From assembly GCA_019279435.1 (NCBI GenBank), contig JAAALK010000079.1, positions 104,389,198 to 104,453,197 of the forward strand: a stretch of 64,000 bases of DNA, read 5' to 3'. Of this stretch, positions 10,966-23,500 are shown piece after piece; position 1 is the stretch's first letter; every line of letters starts with the position of its first letter. The stretch is from Zizania palustris. Lineage: Eukaryota; Streptophyta; Magnoliopsida; Poales; Poaceae. The translations under genes were made by a program, and so were the position numbers. The notes under the pieces were generated by a model, which worked only from the letters and a program-made list of their open reading frames with translations, ran no database searches and had not been told where the DNA came from.

Positions 10966-13900
10966 TTATGAAAAATTGGTATCTATACCAAGACGGAATC
11001 GGAGACCTCTTCGGTCCCGAGAGCTAGGGGTGGAACGACTAGTTCCAACATCGGAAGTTTTAAGAACTTTGCGTTTAACTCTCTTTCTCCCCTTCGAAGC
11101 TCTAAAATCCTTCTGTTCTTGTTGAAGCTCGGCCCAAGTTCGAAGCCGCTCAGGACTTCTCTCCCAGCTTCTAAGACCTTCAGATCTTTTATTTTGGGCT
11201 TCACCTTCGTCTTCGGACCAGTTAGTGTCTTCAGAAGACGAGGTGTTTGCGTTGATTTCTTTATCTTCCTCTTTAATATAAGACAATACGTCTTTGATTA
11301 CTTCGGGCGCAATAACGCCGGAGTCATCTCGAGGGATAAGAAATCGAGGACGCTTATAACTCTTTAGAAGTTCGAAGGTGTTCCACAGTGAGCGAAGTTC
11401 GCTGTTAAGCTCTAACACTTCGATATCTTCGATAAGAGGCAAAGCCTAAAAATATGACAAACAAGATTTTCATTGATAAATGTTTACAGGCACAAAGCTT
11501 TACACGGTTAAAAATCCTAAAACATTCCTAAACCTGTGGGTTTGAAGGAGGTTGGCTGCTCGAAGCTTGGCTCCGAACATGCTTCTGGCGTTGGCCTTCA
11601 TCAATCCAAGCCTTGATCGCAGATCGACCTTCGGCTCTCCACGAAGTTTGGAAGGCCCGCCAAGCAGCAGCTACACCTTCGGAAGGTTTGAGAAGTCGGT
11701 CGTCGTCGAAGGTGATTGGACCTCTTCCTGCGTCCGGAGTTATTGATCGGCCCAAATCCTCGTAATAGCGAAGTAGACCAACAGCAGACACATGTCCGGA
11801 GAGTTCTCCGTATCTAATGCCCGCCGTCTTCATCTGCTTCGCCACCCCTTGGATCCTTTTCAACCGGCGCAGAAGGCTGATGTTATCATCAGAAGGGAGA
11901 ATTCCAGTAGTACCGAAGTACTCCAGGACTTCTAACAACTGATTCATAACCTCCGCAGCCACCTTCTCAGACTTCAACTTATCTTCGTTCAGCGCATCCT
12001 TCGCCGAAGTAACTTCGTCCAAAACCCCAGAAAGCCTAGCATTCTCAGTGGTCAAAGTATTTTTCTGTGTCAACAATTGGCTAGCTTCCTCTTCAAGCCG
12101 GACGAGCCTAGACCCTGCAGTAGCATGCTCCGTCCGTAGTTTGTCAACTTCTGCTCGAAGCACAATCCTTTCCGCTTCGAGCTCTTTCTTTACAACCTCC
12201 AAGCTTTGCCTGGCCCTTCGCTCTGTTAATATTATATTGTCCATTTGAGTCACTCGACTTTCAGAGATGTTAAAATTCCTTCGAAGAGTGCTATTTTCTT
12301 CCCGAAGCCGAGCGATTTCTTCGTCATTGCATAGACTTGCAGCTCGGGCCAAGACAGTTTGCTGCCAAAGTAAAAATCAAAGTAAATATTCATTCGAAGA
12401 TAAATTCTATAATAATTTGCAGTTGTTTCATACCTGATAAGTTGTACGTTCAATAATGGCATTAAGCTCCGTCCTGTCAGCCTTGCGCAGGATGGCCACT
12501 AATTCGGTCTCCCCTATCTCACGACTAGCTCGATCCAAAGGTTCGAGCAAAGTCCGAAGACCAGTTGTTTGCCCTAAGAAAGGAGCCAGCAAGGGGAGCA
12601 TGCTTATTGCCTCTTGGTCATCTTCGTTCAATGAAGGACCGGAGCTTTGGCCTGCAGACTTCGGAGCCACTGGAGTTCGAACCTCCCTGGAAGATTGGCT
12701 CTCGTCTGTTGAATCAGACGGAGTTGATTCAGAGCTTATAGCAGGCAGGGGCTCTATTTGTCTTTTGCCTCTTCCAGGCCCCTTTTGAGTAACTCTTGGG
12801 GCTGGCTCCGAAGTCGTCGAAGGTTCAGGAATTATTTCCTCCTGGCGGACTTCTTCCATAGAAGTGGGTTCTGCAAAACAATCAAAAGTATTATACATAG
12901 TATAAAAATTCAAATAAATACAAAAGTTCTTCGAATTCTACCTTCGGCAGTCCGTGGAGGAGTTGTTGTCGGACTAATTGGTGGATCGAAAGCTAATTCT
13001 TCATCTGAATCAGCCGTTGAATCATGGACTGCAGGAGCATCGTCCTGGGTAGTCCTCGCTGCTTCTTCGGGAATCAAAGCCATAGTGACTTCGACCCCAC
13101 TTTCATCCACAGGAACTTCGTCCTGAGCTACATTTTCTTGAATTACCGAAGTCCTTGGTTGATCAACATTTTCTCCGGACTCCGGTACGTTCACAGGCAC
13201 TCCGGTTTGTGCGGCCCTTTGAGTTTCATTCTCTTCCATTAGGCGCACAAGTAACCTTTCCACTTCTTCTTGGGAATCGGAGACCGAAGCTCTGGAGCTC
13301 GAAGGTATAGGATCTAAAGGTGCGAGGTTCTTCGGCTTCCGAGCCACCCTCTTCACCGGAGTTTTTGCTGAACTTGAAGTTCCAGCTTCGGCTTTTCTTT
13401 TTTGAAGCTTTTTCTCCAAAGGTGCCCAATCCATCAGAGGGGGAGGAGTGAGTTTCAGCATTCCCCATACTCTGTTAAATCGCTCCCAACTTCCGACTAA
13501 TTTGATTCGCCATTCTTTTTCTGACGGAGTTGGAGCACCCAGAATCTTCTCCGAAGCCCTTACAATTTGCTCTGAAGTAATAGGGGCTGAAGAAGCTAAA
13601 AAATAATTCAAGTTAATCTTTCTTCGAAGTAAATATGTACTATGCATGTTGGTTTCGAAGTTACCTGTAGGACTTGAAGTCAAGTTAATTCTACGAAGAC
13701 CACCTTCGGAATCATCTTCGAAGATAATAGGCCAGTTAGCCATCAACGGAGGAATTTGAAGACCGATGAACTCTTCGGCCAAATCCCGCATACTGAGTCT
13801 TCGGCTAACTTTCTCAAGCAAGTTCAGACGGGCTTCGAATTGACCTTCGTCAGGACGCACCAAAGCTTCTTTTCGGAACTGGATTTCTTTAAGAGGTCCG

Positions 13901-14610
13901 GCCAGAGGATTGCTTGCCCCGACTTCGGCATAGAACCATTTCAGCACCCAATCAGTATACCATCTAGCATTGATGGCCTTAGCAGGGAATCGCAAAGCGT
14001 ATTCATCTCGAAGCCTGAAATTGATGCTTCCGAAGGCAACCACTACTTTTTCACCTCCGGAGCCTACGAAGGTCTTCGGCTGACAAGTTGCTCTATGCAA
14101 TGCTGCGAAGATTTCAGCCCTCCCCTCACAACCTTCGGCTCTTAGAGCCCACTCGAAGATAGCTAATCTAGCTACAGCATTCGGAGACAGCTGGGGGAGA
14201 GTTACATGAAACAAGTCAAGGACTTCAGCCAAGAAATCTACAGCAGGGAGGCCCAAGCCTGCTTCGAAAAAAGCTTCGAACACTACGACTTCTCCGGGTC
14301 TTGGTGATGGGATTGCTTCTTTCCCTGGTTTTCGAATCATAACTCCTGCACCTATATTTCCTCCTGCTGCCATTGCCAGGGACTCTCTTTTGCAGGTTGA
14401 ATGTCCTAATTCAAAGGATTGGTCCAGATATTTGGTCGATGGAGGGCACAGACCTTGATCATCGGCGATTTGGGGATTTTTTCCCCTTGCCGCCATGGAA
14501 GTTGTCGCCTGCATCGAAGGCGTCGCCGCCACTGTTGCCGCTGCCGCTGCCGCAGCCGCTTGTTGACGAGCCAAAGTCGAAGGAGGTGCAGAGCCTTTGG
14601 TCTTCGCCAT
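10966..14610 (-). CDS. Antisense spliced gene of element D (PF04195-like protein, 1111 aa predicted)
   Basis: Read on the minus strand from ATG at 14610, a five-exon model stays in frame: 14610-13665, 13586-12942, 12870-12434, 12361-11534 and 11445-10966. Introns are 78, 71, 72 and 88 nt, all GT-AG; introns 2-4 bring stops. The protein is alanine-rich at the N-terminus, then has the VVVFEAFFEAGLGLP and LSPNA region I associate with the plant 'putative gypsy type transposon' family. A basic stretch (LQKRKAEAG) follows, then a coiled coil encoded by exon 4 (REENSTL onward, with heptad-like L/V/E/K spacing), and a basic C-terminus. Exon positions and phases match A and E though the sequence is clearly diverged. 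The function is unknown; nuclear or nucleic-acid-linked action would be inference. Intron 1 is a multiple of three and open, so it could be retained. Confidence 0.75.
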
Positions 14611-14750
14611 CGCAATCGCTGGATCGATCTGAGAGAGTGGGGACTAGGACTCAAGAACTCGAAAGCTAGGGCTCAAGAACTCAAGAACTCAAAAGGCTTT
14701 TGACTGGGAGCAAGCAGTGAAAAGGTAATCGAGTAAGTTCTGGAGTTCTT

Positions 14751-14759
14751 TATTTATAG
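14751..14759 (-). promoter_or_regulatory. TATA box of the D antisense gene
   Basis: The minus-strand sequence CTATAAATA lies about 141 bp upstream of the ATG at 14610. The region 14760-14880 behind it has several CCGTT/AACGG motifs. The A, B and E antisense genes have a TATA box in the equivalent place. Confidence 0.5.
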
Positions 14760-15085
14760 TCTAACTTTCCGTTTGTTACCGTTTGAGCTCTGCCCTTTCG
14801 CATTCCCGCCTGTTATTTTCCTCCGAAAATAACGCTTCGTATAACTCCGTTAGAAACAGAAACTAACGGCTATATTTTCTAAGTCTAAAAGACTTTCGAA
14901 CTTCTTGAATCAGTTCTAAGATAGTTCGAAAAGTAATTACCTTATGACTGATTCGAAGTTCATATCTTCATGTATTTCGAAGATAAAACAAAAATCAATA
15001 ACCCCTATGATTGGTTATCTTTTCTTTCCGTATACTGCTCTCCTAACGTTACAGGTCGAACGGAGAAGCGTATTCGAGGGGCTAC

Positions 15086-15580
15086 TGTTGGGGAAAAATA
15101 TCTCATCTTCAGGGTTATTGCCAAAGCAGCATGAAGACAGCCGACCAGTTCGAAGATTGTCCGAAGTCCATCTTCGAAGGTGTATGGAACCTGGTTCGAA
15201 GCCCCAAGGCAGGCATTGGTTCGAAGTATGTCTTCGAACCAAAGTCCTTCAGGATCTTTTCTGCCAGCTAAGATGGAAGACTTATCTTCTATCCTATTAG
15301 ATTAGTCTTTTACCATTTTAGCCCTATTAAGGAAACCGAATAGTTTCCTTAATGTCGGTTGTAATAGAGGGGTAAATAGGTCTTTTCCTTAATGTTTAGG
15401 CCTATAAATACCCCCCATTTTACCCTGTAATGAGGACCGATTACAAGTGAATCAATACACACTTTCGAACTATTCTAAGTTATTATCCTTTCGGAGGCTT
15501 AGAACAGTTTGCTTCGCAAACACTTCGTTTGTTAGTTTCTTTTCTACAGAAACCTGTTAGCGTAATCTTTTACGCCAACA
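15086..15580 (+). repeat. 3' LTR of element D
   Basis: The 495-bp LTR begins TGTTGG and ends CCAACA, a perfect inverted terminus, and is preceded by the polypurine tract GAGGGGCTAC. It shares with the A LTR a block GGTAAATAGGTCT-TTCCTTAA and a TATA box (CCTATAAATA, 15401-15410) followed by CCCCCCATT. Confidence 0.85.
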
Positions 15581-17921
15581 GTGGCTTTATCAACCCCTAA
15601 GATCATGAAGCATTCCATACCTTGGCTGGCGGCGTGAAGATCGAAGTTCTTCGCCACCAGCTTTGCCCTGGCCTCCTCTGAAGCCCGAAGTGCTTCCCGA
15701 AGCCTCTTCATCTCCGAGGTTGTTGTCTCCAGGGCTTCGTTTGCCCTGGCTTCCTCAGACCTCACCGCCTCAGCCGCATCTTCGACCCACTTCTGACTCT
15801 TGACGGCCTCTAAAGCCTGGCGCCGAAGGGTTTCATTTTCCTCCGTCGGGAAGTTTTCCCAGTGGCCCACAGAGGTCGCTGCCGCTGTAGTCAGCGCAAA
15901 GCACTAGCAAGATTCAAGAAATCTTTAGTATTGCTAAAGAGCTAAGTACTGCACGAAGCCTATGCGAAGCTTCGCTCACCTGAAGGATGGCTTCGCTTGC
16001 ATTTGCGAAGAGGTCGACGTGGCTAGTGCATCTAAGCTACGCCACCAAGTCCCCCATCACCAAAGCCACACAGCCATCGTAGAAGACGTTGATGGCCGAC
16101 TCCGTCGCAGGCCCCCTCAGGATCAGGTGCCAAATCAAGGGTGCCGGGAACATAGGCCCCTCCAGAGCTGGGCTCCGGTCTACTACATTGACCTCTTCTT
16201 CCCGATGTTCTCGAGGGGTCCCTCCGCCGTGGTTGCCCCCTCGTCTTCTTCAGACGAAGAGCTATCTTTAGACCCCGAGCTACTGCTACCTCCACTGCCT
16301 CCGCTGTTGTTGGAGGTCCCCTCTGTGTCTACAACCATTGGCCTTGCACCATCACTAGCACCTGAGAAGAATAAAAGACAATACATACATGTATAAGAAG
16401 AAGTGTGATCCAAGCATTTACCTCCACCGGAGTTCCTGCTCACTCGAAGAGATTTCTTGGAACGCCATAGGAGCGAGGTGTCTCCCCCAGTCCCTCTATT
16501 CGGCTGGCTGGGTCCCAGGCTCCACGTTTGAAGGGGCCACCCCTGAAGCCTCCATTGACATTAAATCCGCCGCAGCATCCGGTGCCAACACTCTGATCGC
16601 TGCCATAGCCTCCGGTGCCAATGCTTTGGCCATTGCAGTGGAGGCATTCTCCGACTACCCTCCGGTAGCGAGGTCCAGAGATGCTTGATCCACCGTGCCA
16701 GGGGCTTCGTCTACTGAAGGATTTCAGTGGACCCTTGAAGATTCCACGGACTTCAAGGTCTCGCGCTCCTCGTCGTCCACCCTCTTCCTCTTTGAACTGC
16801 TTGCCAAAGGAGCCAAGCTAGCGAAGCCCGGAAGTTCCTGGACCGCCTCGGCGCCGAGCCAGGTCCACACTCGGTTCCACCTACCCTAAGACACCAACAA
16901 AGCGAGCCTCCAGGTCTGCTCGTCTAGTGTTAGAGGTCCCACAATGCGTTCTACCGCCACTATGGCCTCCTCTAGAGGTTGTACGTCGCGCGCAGCTTCA
17001 TTAGAAATTCTAAGTTAGCACAAGCTAAACTTCAACAATTGTGAAGGTAAAAGAGCTTGAAGCCTTACCAAGATGCTCCGTTAATACTTCGCTCGGAACC
17101 TCCAGGCCCGAAGCCAGAAATAAGTCTTCTGGCCAGGAGCGTGCGAGGGGCTAAGCCGAAGGGTAATAAACTCTTCGGCTAAGTCCTGCATGCTCATCTT
17201 CGTAGCCACCCTTCGCGGTAGCAATATCCTCGATTGAAGTGTCTCGAAGTTCGATGACACTTTGTCTTTGCGGTGGTATGAGATGAGTGTGTTGGTACTC
17301 TAAAGAGGGGAGTCCACGCCCACCGAAGCATAGAACAACTCCTGGTCGCACCTCGAGTACCACCTGTTGTTGACTGCCCTTGTCAGGAAGTCGTTCAAGA
17401 ATTCCTTGCAGAGCTAGAAGTTGGCACTCCCGAAGGCCAAGGCACTCTCGATGCCATCCGACCCCTCCCTCCGCTTCGGCTAGTAGTTGGTGTCATGAAG
17501 GGCAACGAAGACATCCGCTTGCCCTTCGCACCCTTTGGCACTCATGGCCCAATCGAAGATCGTGAGCCTCACCACCGCATTTAGGGAAAAGTGAGGGAGT
17601 TCGAAGTTGTAAGCCTTTAATACCTCACTCAGCATGTCCATCGTAGGTAGCCCGAGCCCTGCCTCAAAGAAGGCCTCGAAGATTTTTTCTGACTTCTTAG
17701 GTACTCAGAGGCAGATGTCTTCAGAAATATTCCTTTCGCAACTCTGTCGAAGCTCGTAGCTCCAACGTTTGCTCAAACTTGTCTGATGGTGACCAGAGGT
17801 CTGTCGGCTCGAGACGCCTTGCCGCAGGCTTCGCCACAGCCACAGCTGCCGCTTGGGCTTGGACAGAGCTCGAGCTCCCACCCAAGGCCAAAGCCTTCTT
17901 CGATGAAGTCTTCTTCGGCAT
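15581..17921 (-). pseudogene. Degraded antisense gene of element B
   Basis: The minus strand from ATG at 17921 (MPKKTSSKK) carries broken pieces matching the antisense genes of A, D and E. Near 17480-17690 pieces correspond to the FEAFFEAGLGLP and LSPNA region, and 15600-15870 to the coiled coil (EARANEALETTTSEMKRLRE). Frameshifts and stops prevent a continuous reading. The gene runs into the D insertion at 15581 and resumes at 8186-8425. It is the most diverged of the four copies. Confidence 0.65.
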
Positions 17922-18067
17922 CTTGTGAAGGCCTTCGGCACAAAGGATGCTAAGGGGCTCCTGAGCGAAGGGCACATGAATCTGAAGGTGGAGATAGAAG
18001 ACGAAGGTGGCTAGGAGCTCAAGCAGGAAGAAAATGAAGGCGAGAGCGGTGCCGTGGTACCTCAAGG

Positions 18068-18078
18068 CCTTTTATAGG
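18068..18078 (-). promoter_or_regulatory. TATA box of the B antisense gene
   Basis: The minus-strand sequence CCTATAAAAGG lies about 147 bp upstream of the ATG at 17921. It is still recognisable although the gene is broken. Confidence 0.45.
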
Positions 18079-18410
18079 CGGTAAAAAGCAACTATGCGCC
18101 CCTCGGCCAAGATTTTTTCACCAAGAACCCGACCCCCATAGTCTCTGACCGCTGGGATAGGGTAGAATTTGAAGCGAACCGTCGCACCCCCTGCATAGTA
18201 ACGACTTGAATTTTGACCGTTGTGGGGCCGCTTGGATTCCTGAGGGCGTCTCGGCTGCTCTATACGGGCATTTATTGTCTGCGCAATTCGAAGCCAACCT
18301 TCGGCCCTAGGCTCCGAAGGCTTGCCAACCTCGATGCATCATTTTATTAGCGTCATTTGCCTAAGGCGCGCATACCCCTTCACTGAGAAGGGATACGTGC
18401 AAGGGGCTAC

Positions 18411-18516
18411 TGTTGGGGGAACAGTTTTTCCTTGAATAGATGACAAATGACATCAGCCCCCAAAGGCCTCGGGCTCGAAGCCTACTGGCTAACGAAGCCC
18501 AAGGATGGACTCTAGA
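18411..18516 (+). repeat. 3' LTR of element B, part 1 (split by element C)
   Basis: It starts TGTTGGGGGAA after the polypurine tract AAGGGGCTAC. It aligns with 5547-5650 of the 5' LTR and stops at CTAGA (18512-18516), the TSD of element C. The LTR resumes after the second CTAGA at 26188. Confidence 0.85.
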
Positions 18517-19489
18517 TGATGAGGACATCACTTCACACGATACACACATGCACCATCATGATACACAGATGCACCAGCATGATACACACACGCACCAGCA
18601 TGATACACACATGCACCATCAACCTACAATTCAATTACAGGGACCAATCACACGTGCCCGTGCCCATCGCTTGAACCATGAGGTTAATTCTTTCCTTAGC
18701 AACTATGTTAATATTTGTTTGGATGGGATGCTAATGAATACTAGTGATATTTTTTTGCTTAGGAACATGGGAGATGGAATAGGAGAGTTGGAGTTGAAGA
18801 CGGAGTCGCACGGATGATTTGAAGTCAAGAATTCGCTGGTTCGGACTACATCAACCACCATGCACCAAAATGGGCATAACTTCCTCATACGAAGTCCGAT
18901 TGGCACGTTCTTGGACTTTTTGGAAAGCTGAGGAGAAGACGGATCTTTTGGCATTGGTTTCGCCTCTTTTGGAGTCTCGAGTCGTTCTGTGTGACTGAAA
19001 CAGTCCTGCGTGACAGAACTGGGCCGAATTGGACCTTGTACTAAGTTGGAGGCCGTGTTGGCCCATAGTCCAGGTCGTGTGCACCTCCTACAGGCTGCCC
19101 ACGCCCTATATATTCACGGCAGCCGTCTTTAGGGTTAGGTTTTGCTTTGTTTGCATCTACACTTGTGTGTTTAGATCCCGCTCCTGCACCGGACCGATTG
19201 GCTGCTGCATCAGCGTTTGTGAAACCTCTCCTCATCATAGTTCATTTGTGATTTGGCATTCGACTTGTGTTCTTCCTGTTCTTGCTTGTGTTCTTGGGTT
19301 CGCTTGTAGGAACTAGCCTTCGTGGTGAGGTCAATCGCGCCCTGTGTGGTTGATAACCGACGGAGACAGTGGTGTAGCGATTGCAAGGTTTTGATCCGCC
19401 GGACCGGAGCCTTGGATCGTCAACGTCGAGATTCTCCACCAATCCAAGTTATCCTTACCTAGCGGAAGATCGGGACCATTCCCCCATTA
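18517..19489 (+). repeat. 5' LTR of element C
   Basis: The LTR carries a 21-bp minisatellite at 18539-18620 (about four units). A TATA-like CCTATATATTC lies near 19108-19118. It ends CCCCCATTA one base before the primer-binding site. Confidence 0.9.
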
Positions 19490-19490
19490 G

Positions 19491-19505
19491 TTGGTATCAG
19501 AGCTC
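19491..19505 (+). other. Primer-binding site of element C
   Basis: TTGGTATCAGAGCTC lies one base after the 5' LTR and is complementary to the 3' end of plant initiator tRNA-Met. Confidence 0.85.
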
Positions 19506-20528
19506 AGATTTCTCGTTAGGTAATCTCGATCTTCTTTTGTTTTTACCTAGAGTCCAGAAAACCCTCACAAAAAAAATCCCCATCGAAAACCCCTTTGTGC
19601 CTTGCGATTTTAATTTCAGTTTTTAACTTTGTTGAGTTTGTGTTCTTGGTCGAGTCTTGTTGCTGGTTTAATCCCCCCTTCGTGTCGTTTGAGTACTAGT
19701 TGATCTTGTGTCTCAAAAAAATTCCCCACCCGAAAACCTCCCTCCACAACCCAAGTCGGTTTCCACATCGAGTCCTTGTGACCCCCCTTCGGTAAAACAG
19801 GCATAACTTTTCGCTCGTTTGGCAGAAAAATCTGAAATATTTTGAGCATCTTCTTGACTCAATTCGGAGCCGACCCTAAAAGGGATTTCCCTGTTAGCCT
19901 TCATTAGAATTGCCAAAAAAATCAGGAAGATAAAGAAAAAAATTGGTCAAAGTTTTTGCTCGCCGTTCAGCTAACTTGTTGAATTTCTGTGAACCACATC
20001 CCACCTCAGTTGCAGGTGCCGATTTTTGTGGTTGCATCTCTTACCATCCTTGTTCAAAAAAATATAGTGAAAAAGAAAAAGAAAAGAAAAGAAACGAGGT
20101 TGTGAGAAGCAAAAGAGAACCGGTCCTGTCATTTGCTACCTTGTTCTGCCTCCACTTGAGTTTTGGGCACATAGTTTCCCTCTATTGCTTGAATTTTCAC
20201 CTTGGGAGCACTAAGGCCAGCAACTTTGATGAGTACTTGGGAACACTTATTGAACTTGGTTTAACTGTTATTATTATCGCTATTCCTTGCTACTTACTTT
20301 GCCTTCCAAGCTACACCTTCTCTTGGTCAGGACAGGTTCATATCTTGCAATCGCCTACCACCCTCCACTTGGTTCATCACCTGTAGGCCGGTGACCTCAC
20401 TGCGGCATGGTAAGAACACTTGCAAGCGTGGGTAAGGCGCTTTACGGATTGCTTCCACCACACACCCACCACCCCACCTAGTTGCTTTCCATAAGGATTA
20501 TTCTTTGTTGTTTTGTCTTTTCACTAAC
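19506..20528 (+). other. Untranslated leader of element C
   Basis: About 1 kb separates the primer-binding site from the gag ATG. Frames here are short and show no recognisable protein. Long gag leaders are usual in this group. Confidence 0.6.
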
Positions 20529-23500
20529 ATGGTAGATAACAACGGTACCCCTCCATCTGATTTTAATGACTGTGTCTCACGATGTGCTCTACTAGAGTCT
20601 CAGCAGCAGACCCAACATTCCATCGAACGTCTCGCGCGTACTGTGGCTGACCTAGTGGACCGGATGACTGCCCTGGAGACACGATTGCCTGCTGCAGAAG
20701 CCGACGATGACCATGTTGAGGAGGAAGACGACCATGTTGAGGAGGAATACGACCTATCCTATGCCGGAAACAATGCCATTGACCCTGATGAGGCTGCACG
20801 TCATCGCTTTCAGTTCAATCGTCAAGGTATGGGTGGCCACCGCAACCGCCATCCACGAGGTAACAATGACAACCGCAGGAACAATGATCCCTACTCTAAG
20901 GTAAAATTTTCAGTACCTCATTTTGCTGTTACCTATGATCCAGATGCATATTTAGATTGGGAGATGTCAGTCGAATAAAAATTTAATGCTCACATGGTTC
21001 CTGCTATCCACCGCGTGCGCTTAGCTACTAGTGACTTCACTGGATATGCTCTTCTTTGGTGGACTGAAATAGTTCAAGTTGGCAATGAACCACAAAACTG
21101 GGATATGTTAAAATGGCAAATGCGTGGTAGATGGGTTCCTCCTTCATATAAACGTGATTTGAGAAAAAAATTGCAACGCCTAAACCAAGGAAATAAATCG
21201 GTAGAGCAGTATTATCAGGAGTGGCAAATAGGTTGCATGCGTGCTGAAATTGAGGAGGACAATGAGGATAAAATGGCCCATTTTTATGGTGGTTTAAGAC
21301 GTGAAATTCAGGATATCATTGATTATAAAGAATACAATACTATCACTCGTCTTTTCCACCTTGCTATACTTGCAGAAAAAGAATTGCAGGGTCGCCAACA
21401 ACCACAACGCAGCATGAGGACCAACATTGGTGGTACCACTTCACGCTCAAGTGGGCAGCAGCAACGACCACCACCACCTTCTCGACCGGCGGCTACATCA
21501 GCACCTTCTACATCTACAGCCTAGGCTGATAGATCCAAGGCTGCAGCATCCAAGGCGCCAGCCAAGCCCACCTCCTCGGCGGCCTCTACTGCACGTTCTG
21601 CAGCGATCCAGTGTCACCGATGCAAAGGATTCGGCCACGTTATGAAGGACTGCCCTAGTCAGCGGGCTTATATTGCTACGGAAGACGGTGGCTATGTAAG
21701 TGCTAGTGATGTTGAAGATGAATACGCGCTTGCTGCTAACATTGCAGGAGATTACAATGCTTCCGACGATGATGTTGTTTTTGCACCGGATGCCTCTGCC
21801 GACCATGAAGCACTTATTGTACAACGTGTTTTGAGCACTCACATGTACCAGGATGACCGGGCACAACGGAACAATCTGTTTCAGACCTTCTTCATCGTCA
21901 ATGACCGCCGTGTCCGTGTCATCATCGACAGCGGTAGTTGCAACAATTTGGTGAGCCACGACATGGTAACTAAGCTTCAACTTCCCACACGTGCACATCC
22001 ACACCCTTACCACGTGCAATGGTTCAACAATAGCGGTAAGGTCAAGGTAACACAAACTGCTCACATCAGATTTTTCATTGGTACATACTTCGGAGTCGCT
22101 GATTTTGATGTAGTACCAATGCAAGCATGTTCTCTATTACTTGGTAGACCTTGGGAGTATGATATTGATGCTACACACCATGGTAGGAGCAATAAGTACA
22201 CATTTATGTATAAAGGAAAGAAAGTTATATTGCTTCCTATGACTCCTGCTAAAATTGTGAAATTTGAACAAGAAAAACATGCTAAGGACGCACAAAAGAG
22301 CACACAACCTTATGAAAATCAGCAAGTAGCTAAGACGCTTTTGAGGCAACAGAAAGATAAAGTTGCTTCTCCTTCTTCATCACAAGTTATTAATTTTAAT
22401 GGACGTGCCATGCTTGCAACTAAAACTGACCTTTCTGAAATTTGTGATGATACTCCCTTGATATATGGCTTGATTTCCACAAACGTGTTGTTTTCACTTG
22501 CGAACATTCCTAACTCTGTTCGTGTTGTAGTCACTGACCTTTTGCAGGAGTTTAACGATGTTTTTCCTACTGAGATACCACCCGGCTGCCACCGATACGC
22601 GGCATCGAGCACCAAATTGATTTGATCCCGGGGGCGTCTCTTCCTAATCGTGCAGCGTACCGTACCAATCTAGAGGAGACAAAAGAAATTCAGCGCCAAG
22701 TACAGGACCTTCTTGATCGTGGGTATGTCCGTGAAAGCCTTAGTCCTTGTGCAGTACCCGTTATTTTGGTGCCTAAGAAGGATGGTAGTTGGCGCATGTG
22801 TGTTGATTGTCGTGCTATTAATAATATCACCATTCGATATCGACACCCTATTCCTAGATTGGATGACATGCTTGATGATCTTAGTGGTGCCATTATCTTT
22901 ACTAAGATCGATCTTCGTAGTGGCTACCACCAAATTCGCATGAAACTAGGTGAAGAATGGAAAACTGCTTTTAAAACAAAGTTTGGATTATATGAGTGGC
23001 TTGTCATGCCTTTTGGACTTACTAATGCACCTAGTACATTCATGCGCTTGATGAATGAAGTCCTACGGCACTTTATAGGATGCTTTGTGGTAGTATACAT
23101 TGATGATATCTTGATTTACAGCAAGTCTTCCACTGAACATGTTGAACACCTACGTGCTGTTTTTTCTGTCCTACGTGAGGCTAGATTGTTTGGTAACCTT
23201 GAGAAGTGCACATTTTGCACGGATCGAGTTGTGTTTCTTGGATATGTTGTCACTTCACAGGGCATTGAGGTTGACGCGGCGAAGATAGAAGCAATCAACA
23301 GCTGGCCGCAACCCCAAACTATCACACAGGTACGTAGTTTTCTTGGTCTTGCAGGTTTCTACCGGCGTTTTGTGAAAGATTTCAGCACCATAGCCGGTCC
23401 TTTACATGAGTTGACCAAGAAGGGAGTTACCTTTACTTGGGAACCAGCACAAGAACAAGCTTTTTCCACACTCAAGGATCGCCTTACACATGCACCTCTA

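Larger units (their letters stand above)
8435..15580 (+). mobile_element. Element D: 5'-truncated Tat-type Ty3/gypsy element
   Basis: D holds the end of RNase H, integrase, a 60-bp tandem-repeat block, an intact antisense gene and a 3' LTR ending at 15580. Everything upstream (5' LTR, primer-binding site, gag, protease, reverse transcriptase) is missing. Left of 8435 the sequence belongs to B's antisense gene. The 5-mer right of D is GTGGC; I find no matching copy at the left junction, consistent with loss of the 5' part after insertion. Confidence 0.75.

Noticed and set aside
18539..18620. Possible CRISPR-like array of short repeats
   Set aside because: The repeats are directly adjacent without spacers and lie in a plant LTR; this is a minisatellite.
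18440..18817. A 125-aa frame with His/Asp repeats
   Set aside because: It crosses the junction of the B LTR and the C LTR at 18516/18517, so it is a chance fusion made by the insertion.
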